NCBI GenBank assembly: GCA_002293275.1
Contig: DBCX01000002.1
Coordinates: 1 to 11,302, forward strand
Origin: Cyanobacteria bacterium UBA947
Lineage (GTDB): Bacteria > Cyanobacteriota > Vampirovibrionia > Gastranaerophilales > Gastranaerophilaceae
Length of the DNA: 11,302 nt
Direction of reading: 5' to 3'
How positions within the stretch are numbered: position 1 is the first letter of the stretch; each line of letters starts with the position of its first letter. This document shows positions 6,957 to 11,302 of this stretch, piece by piece. Below the pieces are notes generated by a model. The model worked only from the letters and a program-made list of their open reading frames with translations, searched no databases and had not been told where the DNA came from. The position numbers and the translations under genes are program-made.

Positions 6957-6976
6957 AAAAATGTGGTAAAAATCAG
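6947..6976 (-). promoter_or_regulatory. Promoter of the dehydrogenase operon (leaderless start)
   Basis: Read on the minus strand, CTGATT (6976-6971, weak -35), an 18-nt spacer and TATAAT (6952-6947) precede the ATG at 6940 by 6 nt, so transcription should begin on the A of ATG. The -10 is half of the palindrome ATTATATAAT shared with the divergent promoter. Confidence 0.65.
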
Positions 6977-7691
6977 ACGTTCAAATTTGTTTTCACGGAA
7001 CTCATTTGTCGCGGTCAGCGGCGATGAGGTTTTGGCGCAAATAAAATTTGAGCGTGCGGGCAAGATTGATATCACAGAGTTTACGTTCAGCGATATTGAG
7101 GCGGCGAAAAAACTGGCAGAACACGTTTTGTCCAAATACAAGATGCCGTTTAAAATTGCCGTTGATGAAACGGAAAAAGAGCTTGTCGGGTTGTTGATGT
7201 CGCTGGGGTTTCGCCAGTGCCTGACCGAATCTTTGTGGAAAGTCGGCGAGATTGACGCCGAGGCGCTGCCGTACAGAAGGTTCAAAAAATCCGACGCAAA
7301 AACCGCTGCCGCACTCTACAACGATGAACTTATAAACCATTTTCGCTCGTCACTTGAGCGCACAAAAAGCGAATTTAAAACCGGCTACATTCTTGAAAGT
7401 ACCGGCCGGCCAATCTCATACCTTTCGGTTGAAAATTCAGTCGCCGAGTTTTCTAACAGCAGCGGTTATGATATCCCAATAGACGGGATTTTGGCATTTG
7501 CGGGTGCGCAGTTTGTAAAACTTAAAAAATATACCACAAACGATTTTGAAAAATACCTGACAGAGCGCGGTTTTGAACGCATTCAGACAAAAATAATATT
7601 GGTTAAAGATTTTTACAAACCCGTAAAACATTGCACAAATACGTTGTCGTGTTTTTTCTTCCGCAACCTTTCAAGTCACGGATGTTCATGA
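6963..7691 (+). CDS. GNAT-like protein (degenerate N-acetyltransferase fold)
   Basis: This 242-residue protein is weakly recognisable. Residues 15-94 follow the second half of a GNAT fold: strand (KIDITEFTF), helix (AAKKLAEHVLSK), strand (PFKIAV), helix (ELVGLLMSLGF), strand (CLTESLWKV). The usual acetyl-CoA loop (Q/R-x-x-G-x-G/A) is absent. Residues 200-220 (ERGFERIQTKIILVKDFYKP) resemble the end of a second such module. The start is taken as GTG at 6963: ATG at 6961 is out of frame and stops after two codons, and the open frame upstream runs antisense to the dehydrogenase. There is no Shine-Dalgarno sequence, but TATAAT ends 6 nt before the GTG, suggesting a leaderless mRNA. The Cys/Phe-rich C-terminus is unusual. 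Gene existence is fairly sure; the GNAT label is an inference. Confidence 0.6.
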   Translation: MVKIRRSNLFSRNSFVAVSGDEVLAQIKFERAGKIDITEFTFSDIEAAKKLAEHVLSKYKMPFKIAVDETEKELVGLLMSLGFRQCLTESLWKVGEIDAEALPYRRFKKSDAKTAAALYNDELINHFRSSLERTKSEFKTGYILESTGRPISYLSVENSVAEFSNSSGYDIPIDGILAFAGAQFVKLKKYTTNDFEKYLTERGFERIQTKIILVKDFYKPVKHCTNTLSCFFFRNLSSHGCS

Positions 7692-7697
7692 TATGAT
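7669..7697 (+). promoter_or_regulatory. Promoter of the HD-domain gene (leaderless start)
   Basis: TATGAT (7692-7697, 5 of 6 consensus) begins directly after the stop codon of the GNAT-like gene. It ends 6 nt before the ATG at 7704, placing the expected start on the A of ATG. The -35 candidate TTTCAA (7669-7674, 17-nt spacer) is weak. No Shine-Dalgarno sequence precedes the ATG. Confidence 0.5.
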
Positions 7698-7703
7698 AGA
7701 GTC

Positions 7704-8537
7704 ATGTTCAGCACGGATACAGTTTATGAGATAGTTATATTTTCTGTCGGTGACACCAAATCGGGCACCAAGATGGGCAAATTGCAATTAAAAGATCCGG
7801 GTGACGGCTCGCTTTTGAACTGCATTTTGTGGGAGGAGACGCTGGGCCGCTATGAGAGCAAAGTCTTTCGCAGCGGGAATCTTGTGCGTATTGTATCTGC
7901 AACATTCAACGAAAAGTTCAATAACTGCCTGATTTCCGCGCTTGAATTGGTCAAAGAAGCCAGGGCCGGGCTCGATAAATGCCAGCGCGAGGCGGCGTTC
8001 AAAGAGTTTGATGCGTGGTTTGAAAAAATCAAAAACGATAAAATGCGCAGCTTTTTGCAAAAATATTTTAAAGAACATGAGGAGCTTATCAAAGTCGCGC
8101 CGGCCGCAAAACTGATGCACCACAACTACGTTGGCGGGCTGATGGTGCACACGCTGGAGACATTAAGATACGCGCAGGTGAATATTGACGCTTCGGATTA
8201 CACATTCAACACAGACGATATTTTTACCGCTTGTATTTTGCACGATATCGGCAAAATTTTTGAATACAAAATTGATATTGAAAGCGGGCTGGTTGATTAT
8301 GATGAAAATTTCAAAAAAGACTGGCTAACGCACTCGCAGTACGGGTTTTCAATCTGCATGCACGAAGGGTTCAAGCAGGTTGCGCGTATGATTGCAGCGC
8401 ACCACGGCAGAGCCGATTGGGGTGCGATTATTGACCTTGACAGCAGAGATATTGAATCCGAATTGTACTTTTTACATCTGGTGGACAATTTGTCGGCGCG
8501 GTTTGGCCAAATTAATGTTGGTATGCTGGCAGTGTGA
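7704..8537 (+). CDS. YhaM-like OB-fold/HD-domain phosphohydrolase (putative 3'-5' exoribonuclease)
   Basis: This 277-residue protein has the YhaM layout: an N-terminal OB-fold-like nucleic-acid-binding part (about residues 1-85), a helical linker and an HD phosphohydrolase domain. HD residues are H149 (GGLMVHT), H180-D181 (ILHDIGK), H210, H233-H234 (AAHHGR) and D261 (HLVDNLSARF), the full set expected for a metal-dependent HD enzyme. KLMHHNYVGGLMVHTLE closely follows the YhaM signature. Bacillus YhaM, a 3'-5' exoribonuclease, is slightly longer (about 314 residues). A cytoplasmic RNA-processing role is likely. It starts 12 nt after the GNAT-like gene, with TATGAT 6 nt before the ATG, so it may be both co-transcribed and separately leaderless. 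Its last 26 bp overlap the convergent kinase gene. Confidence 0.85.
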   Translation: MFSTDTVYEIVIFSVGDTKSGTKMGKLQLKDPGDGSLLNCILWEETLGRYESKVFRSGNLVRIVSATFNEKFNNCLISALELVKEARAGLDKCQREAAFKEFDAWFEKIKNDKMRSFLQKYFKEHEELIKVAPAAKLMHHNYVGGLMVHTLETLRYAQVNIDASDYTFNTDDIFTACILHDIGKIFEYKIDIESGLVDYDENFKKDWLTHSQYGFSICMHEGFKQVARMIAAHHGRADWGAIIDLDSRDIESELYFLHLVDNLSARFGQINVGMLAV

Positions 8538-9177
8538 AACTGAGCCTTGCCCACTTGCCGCGGCTTTTGGCGTTAATTGTCCCGTCGTGCGCGTTGATTA
8601 CGCGTTTTGAAATATACAAGCCAAGCCCTGTGCTGCCGCGTTTGCTGAAATTTTGGTTAAAAATTTCCTCGGGGTTTTCAATCCCGCGCCCGTAATTTTT
8701 TATACTCAACGTGAAATTACCCCATTTTTTGTGCAGCTTAATTTCTATTTTCGTATCTTTTTTCGCGTGCTCGGCTGCATTGACCAGCAAATTGTACACA
8801 ACCCGTTTGATCTCAAAATAGTCCGCGTTGATGTTTACATTTTTCAGTTTGCAATCAAACACCACGGTTTTTGAATCAAGCAAACATCTTGTCTCATCAA
8901 TACATTCGCTCACAAGGCTTTTCAGGCAAAAATCACTTCTGCGCAGCGTCAGGATACCTGTTTCAAGTTTGTATTTGCCAAGAATATTATCAACAAGGTT
9001 CTTCATATAGTTTGCCGCGCCGATGATTTCGTTAATAAGTTCGGTACGCTTGCTCATATCCTCTATGTTGCGCAATTGTTTCAACGCAAGGATTTCGGCG
9101 TTGATTGGTGATTTCAAATCATGTGCAACCATGGCCAAAAATTCTGTTGGGGTAGGTTCGGCATAAATCGTGTTCAT
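8512..9177 (-). CDS. Small soluble histidine kinase (HisKA and ATPase domains only)
   Basis: This 221-residue protein has a dimerisation/phosphoacceptor domain and an ATPase domain but no sensor domain or membrane segment. The H-box is MVAHDLKSP, with phosphoacceptor H19. The N-box is NLLVNAAEHA (129-138). The G1 box reads NYGRGI (161-166), with Asn where Asp is commonest. The G2 box is STGLGLYISKRVI (182-194). No response regulator is adjacent, so its partner is encoded elsewhere; it may be a shared or scaffolded kinase. The ATG at 9177 is preferred to an in-frame TTG at 9204 because TATAAT (9190-9185) ends 7 nt before the ATG and lies downstream of the TTG. No Shine-Dalgarno sequence is present, so a leaderless mRNA is likely. 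The 3' end overlaps the HD gene by 26 bp. Confidence 0.88.
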   Translation of the reverse strand: MNTIYAEPTPTEFLAMVAHDLKSPINAEILALKQLRNIEDMSKRTELINEIIGAANYMKNLVDNILGKYKLETGILTLRRSDFCLKSLVSECIDETRCLLDSKTVVFDCKLKNVNINADYFEIKRVVYNLLVNAAEHAKKDTKIEIKLHKKWGNFTLSIKNYGRGIENPEEIFNQNFSKRGSTGLGLYISKRVINAHDGTINAKSRGKWARLSFTLPAYQH

Positions 9178-9184
9178 AAGTTTG

Positions 9185-9213
9185 ATTATATTTTTGGATT
9201 GCAAATTCTTCTA
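9185..9213 (-). promoter_or_regulatory. Promoter of the histidine kinase gene (leaderless start)
   Basis: On the minus strand TAGAAG (9213-9208, 3 of 6), a 17-nt spacer and a perfect TATAAT (9190-9185) precede the ATG at 9177 by 7 nt. The expected start is the A of ATG or the base before it. Confidence 0.55.
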
Positions 9214-9239
9214 CTACCCGACCGGGCTATTTTAATAAT

Positions 9240-9266
9240 AAAAAAAACCGGCTGAGAGCCGGCTTG
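9240..9266 (-). terminator. Rho-independent terminator of the ferredoxin gene
   Basis: On the minus strand AAGCCGGCT, loop CTC and AGCCGGTTT form a 9-bp stem (one G-U pair) that continues into a run of eight T. It begins about 20 nt after the ferredoxin stop codon and precedes the kinase promoter. Confidence 0.85.
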
Positions 9267-9285
9267 TAAAATAGTTTTTTAAAGC

Positions 9286-9462
9286 TTACTCAATAACGAT
9301 AACGTTTACAGGGCAAGCATCAGCAGCTTCCTTAACGCAAGCCATATTGTCTGCAACAGCTGCCTGGTTGACTACTGCAATGTCTTCAACTGTGAACACC
9401 GCTTCGCAAATAGATTCGCAAGCGCCGCAAGAAATGCATCCATCTTCAATTTTTACTGACAT
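9286..9462 (-). CDS. Single-cluster [4Fe-4S] ferredoxin
   Basis: This 58-residue ferredoxin is an electron carrier for cytoplasmic redox enzymes. Cluster ligands are C9, C12 and C15 (GCISCGACESIC) and C50 (DACPVNV), giving one [4Fe-4S] cluster. C19 and C42 match the two extra cysteines that form a disulfide in Thermotoga maritima ferredoxin (C20-C43 there), and the overall spacing is the same with an offset of one. It is acidic, as expected for a ferredoxin. The Pro usually found after C19 is replaced by Glu (CEAVF). The start has AAGGAG (9471-9476) 8 nt before the ATG. The gene has its own promoter (9495-9523) and terminator (9240-9266), so it is monocistronic. No partner oxidoreductase is adjacent. 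Confidence 0.95.
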   Translation of the reverse strand: MSVKIEDGCISCGACESICEAVFTVEDIAVVNQAAVADNMACVKEAADACPVNVIVIE

Positions 9463-9494
9463 AATTCTTTCTCCTTTTTTAATTTACGTAAACG

Positions 9495-9523
9495 ATTGTA
9501 GCATAAAAAATACCGCGCATCAA
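9495..9523 (-). promoter_or_regulatory. Promoter of the ferredoxin gene
   Basis: On the minus strand TTGATG (9523-9518, 4 of 6), a 17-nt spacer and TACAAT (9500-9495, 5 of 6) form a strong sigma-70 promoter. A start near 9488 gives a leader of about 26 nt that contains AAGGAG. The -35 overlaps the stop codon and terminator hairpin of the phosphopentomutase gene. Confidence 0.75.
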
Positions 9524-9530
9524 GTGCGCG
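9505..9530 (-). terminator. Terminator of the phosphopentomutase gene
   Basis: On the minus strand CGCGCA (9530-9525), loop CTTGA and TGCGCG (9519-9514) form a GC-rich 6-bp stem, followed after 3 nt by six T (9510-9505). The TGA stop codon of the gene lies within the loop. The stem is short, so termination may be partial. Confidence 0.6.
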
Positions 9531-10632
9531 CTGACATGTGCCGGCGGATAATTTTTGCAACATTATCAAACCCGTGGAGCAGCCCGAGGTCGCCTGTGCC
9601 GTCGCCGTAAATCAATAGCGGAACGTATTCGCGTGTGTGGTCGGTGCCGGCTGTTGTCGGATCGCACCCGTGGTCGGCTGTGATAATCAGCAAATCGTCC
9701 TGTGTCATCGCCGCCATAATTTTGCCAAGATACGAGTCAACCTCTTCTATCGCCCGGCCGTAACCTGCGGCATCGTTGCGGTGGCCAAACAGCATATCGG
9801 TGTCAACCAAATTTGTGAAAATTAACTTTTCTTTGGCGCTTTTTACCGCGTCAAGCGTCAGCTCCAACCCTTCACGGTTTGAGCCGGTGTGCACCGCACG
9901 AGTTACACCCGAGCCCGTGAAAATATCTTCAATCTTGCCGATACCGTATGTGCTGTTAAGCTCGTTCAAAAGCGTGTGCGGCGGCGGCATTGAATAATCG
10001 CGGCGGTCTTTTGAAATCCGGGTCGGTTTGCCGTCAATCACTTTGTAAGGTCGAGCAATCACGCGCGAAACATTATAATCATCCACAAGACAGCGCGCAA
10101 TTTCGCACCACCGGTAAAGCGTTTCAAGCGGTATCAAATCCGTGTCAACCGCGATTTGAAAAACACTGTCCGCGCTCGTGTAAACAATCGGAAATTTTGT
10201 CAGATGGTGCTCATCGTTAAATTCTTCAATAACCGCGGTGCCGCTCGCGGGTTTGTTTGCCAAGACGCCGCCGCATCCGGTCTCGGTAATAAATTTGTCA
10301 ATCAATTCCGCAGGGAACCCATTCGGGAAAGTTGAAAACGGTTTGTCCAAAACCGCGCCGGCCAGCTCCCAATGTCCGGTTGTTGTGTCTTTTCCTTTGG
10401 ATTTTGGCGCCATTGTGCCGTATTTTGCAATCGGCGCCGCGGCAGGCGCAACACCTTTAAAATTCTGTATGTTTCCAAGCCCCATTTTCTCCATATTGGG
10501 CAGATTCAATCCGTTGTTGAACTCACATACGTTGCGCAGTGTGTTGCACTCCGGTGCGTCGTTGTATTCGGCGCAATCGGGCATAGCGCCGATTCCCATT
10601 GAGTCAATCACAATCAAAATCACACGTTTCAT
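9520..10632 (-). CDS. deoB: Phosphopentomutase
   Basis: This 370-residue enzyme interconverts (deoxy)ribose 1-phosphate and 5-phosphate, linking nucleoside breakdown to central carbon metabolism. It belongs to the alkaline phosphatase superfamily. Diagnostic features are VIDSMGIGAMPD near the N-terminus (D10), the phosphorylated-Thr loop KDTTTGHWE (T85), VDTDMLFGHR (D279, H284) and the metal-site stretch TADHGCDPT followed by TDHTREYVP (D320, H321, H332). Length is slightly below the usual 390 or so. The ATG overlaps the TGA of the upstream gene as ATGA (10629-10632); only a weak GGTGG precedes it, so translation is probably coupled. No nucleoside phosphorylase, deaminase or deoxyribose-phosphate aldolase is in the window, so the pathway is dispersed. 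Confidence 0.96.
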   Translation of the reverse strand: MKRVILIVIDSMGIGAMPDCAEYNDAPECNTLRNVCEFNNGLNLPNMEKMGLGNIQNFKGVAPAAAPIAKYGTMAPKSKGKDTTTGHWELAGAVLDKPFSTFPNGFPAELIDKFITETGCGGVLANKPASGTAVIEEFNDEHHLTKFPIVYTSADSVFQIAVDTDLIPLETLYRWCEIARCLVDDYNVSRVIARPYKVIDGKPTRISKDRRDYSMPPPHTLLNELNSTYGIGKIEDIFTGSGVTRAVHTGSNREGLELTLDAVKSAKEKLIFTNLVDTDMLFGHRNDAAGYGRAIEEVDSYLGKIMAAMTQDDLLIITADHGCDPTTAGTDHTREYVPLLIYGDGTGDLGLLHGFDNVAKIIRRHMSART

Positions 10633-11174
10633 TTGCTGCCACCGCCGCCCAGATTAATTATTTTATAGGCGTTAAATTCCAGATTGCCAAAAATAAGTTT
10701 GACCTGATTTTCGTTATGCTCGATTAGTTTTACAAAGTTGATATTTTTTTCGCCAAAATCATCGTTGACCTCTGTGACCGGCATCTGCGCAATCAGGTAG
10801 TGCGCCTGATAGAATTTCAAAACCGTTTTACCGTCAATTATTTCGCCCTTCACCTGATAATGCCCGCTCGGCAGGACTTTGTTCTCAATCACAAGGTCAA
10901 GCGGTATCGGGATGACGGGGAGCTCTTCCGGCACATCGTTGATAAAATCCGTCTCGTTACTGTCTCGGTATTTTTCGCCTTTCGGGATGTTTTTATTTTT
11001 CTTTGGTTTTCTTTTTAGCTTGCTGTCTATTGCTTTTTGGAACTCGCTATCGGTTACCATAGGTGCGGCGTTTGGCTGTGCAAGGTTTGCGTCAAAATCT
11101 CCCCACGCATCTTCTTCGCTTGCAAAAACAACCGGTGCGCAAAGCAAAATTGATATAAGTAAAATCTTCTTCAT
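10629..11174 (-). CDS. Secreted or periplasmic protein of unknown function
   Basis: This 181-residue protein has a clear Sec signal peptide: MKK, hydrophobic core LLISILLCAPVV, and likely cleavage after VFA (residue 18) before SEED. The mature part begins with an acidic region (19-30). A Lys-rich segment follows at about 51-69 (KLKRKPKKNKNIPKGEK), then a Pro-rich hinge (VIPIPLD, 87-93). A beta-rich C-terminal domain (93-175) ends in GGGGSK. I do not recognise the family. C12 lies in the hydrophobic core but has no convincing lipobox. The ATG at 11174 is chosen over one at 11201 because the signal peptide begins there and TATACT ends 7 nt upstream; no Shine-Dalgarno sequence is present. It is the first gene of a coupled operon with deoB, an unexpected pairing. 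Confidence 0.85.
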   Translation of the reverse strand: MKKILLISILLCAPVVFASEEDAWGDFDANLAQPNAAPMVTDSEFQKAIDSKLKRKPKKNKNIPKGEKYRDSNETDFINDVPEELPVIPIPLDLVIENKVLPSGHYQVKGEIIDGKTVLKFYQAHYLIAQMPVTEVNDDFGEKNINFVKLIEHNENQVKLIFGNLEFNAYKIINLGGGGSK

Positions 11175-11181
11175 GTTTAAT

Positions 11182-11210
11182 AGTATAGCACATTTTCGCA
11201 CCTACATCAA
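11182..11210 (-). promoter_or_regulatory. Promoter of the secreted-protein/deoB operon (leaderless start)
   Basis: On the minus strand TTGATG (11210-11205), a 17-nt spacer and TATACT (11187-11182) precede the ATG at 11174 by 7 nt. The -35 matches that of the ferredoxin promoter exactly. Confidence 0.65.
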
Positions 11211-11276
11211 ACGGATGATTTTTGCTAAATTTGCTTTACTTAAATTGAATTCGTAATATATAATGATATTAAAATA

Positions 11277-11302
11277 TTGACTAATGTAGAAAAACCATTA
11301 AA
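11277..11302 (+). promoter_or_regulatory. Possible rightward promoter cut by the window edge
   Basis: TTGACT (11277-11282) matches the -35 consensus at 5 of 6 positions, and a -10 would begin at about 11299-11300, where the window ends. TATAAT at 11259-11264 is an alternative -10 but lacks a good -35. No gene is visible from 11211 to the end. Confidence 0.2.

Noticed and set aside
6549..6962. Upstream extension of the GNAT-like frame
   Set aside because: This part runs antisense to the conserved second half of a dehydrogenase gene, and its Cys/Pro/Ser-rich translation is typical of a shadow frame. The GTG at 6963 fits the promoter.
6941..7285. Upstream extension of the minus-strand dehydrogenase frame
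   Set aside because: Family-like sequence begins at the ATG at 6940. The extension is antisense to the GNAT-like gene and unlike any dehydrogenase N-terminus.
9178..9204. TTG start giving the histidine kinase 9 more residues
   Set aside because: It would place the start upstream of the TATAAT that should drive the gene, and it has no ribosome binding site.
1..11302. CRISPR arrays, tRNA/rRNA genes, insertion sequences, phage or defence cassettes
   Set aside because: No regularly spaced repeats, RNA gene signatures, transposase motifs or recognised defence genes were seen on either strand.

Overview
The window looks like ordinary bacterial chromosome of moderate GC. The genes are compact and Shine-Dalgarno starts are mixed with apparently leaderless ones. 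No tRNA, rRNA, CRISPR array, insertion sequence or phage gene was seen. The gene set (GH57/DUF3536 carbohydrate enzyme, Thermotoga-type [4Fe-4S] ferredoxin, phosphopentomutase, YhaM-like HD protein, beta-barrel-like protein, Sec-exported protein) fits a fermentative anaerobe, perhaps with an outer membrane. A gut Melainabacteria- or Elusimicrobia-like lineage would fit, but the sequence alone does not settle the taxon.

Layout. (1) 42-4968, plus strand: a large GH57/DUF3536 protein; a 51-residue small protein with a strong ribosome binding site and its own terminator; a glycine-rich beta-barrel-like protein without a signal peptide, followed by a second terminator; and a 457-residue protein with a C-terminal HELAH zinc-protease signature, whose N-terminal half is a diverged copy of the same domain without the zinc ligands. 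(2) 4971-6940, minus strand: two translationally coupled (ATGA) zinc-dependent medium-chain dehydrogenases, predicted to prefer different cofactors. (3) 6963-8537, plus strand: a GNAT-like protein, then a YhaM-like OB-fold/HD phosphohydrolase. (4) 8512-11174, minus strand: a coupled pair made of a secreted protein of unknown function and phosphopentomutase, then the ferredoxin, then a small soluble histidine kinase.

The regulatory layout is the most distinctive feature. Five starts lie 6-7 nt downstream of a good -10 hexamer and have no Shine-Dalgarno sequence, so their mRNAs are probably leaderless. Two of these starts diverge from one 10-bp palindrome (ATTATATAAT, 6947-6956) that supplies a perfect TATAAT to each strand. 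At 9505-9530 the phosphopentomutase stop codon, its terminator hairpin and the ferredoxin -35 box occupy the same bases. I found no complete multi-gene system, such as a defence or secretion system. The best candidates for new biology are the active/degenerate tandem metallopeptidase, the signal-less barrel-like protein and the leaderless promoters.
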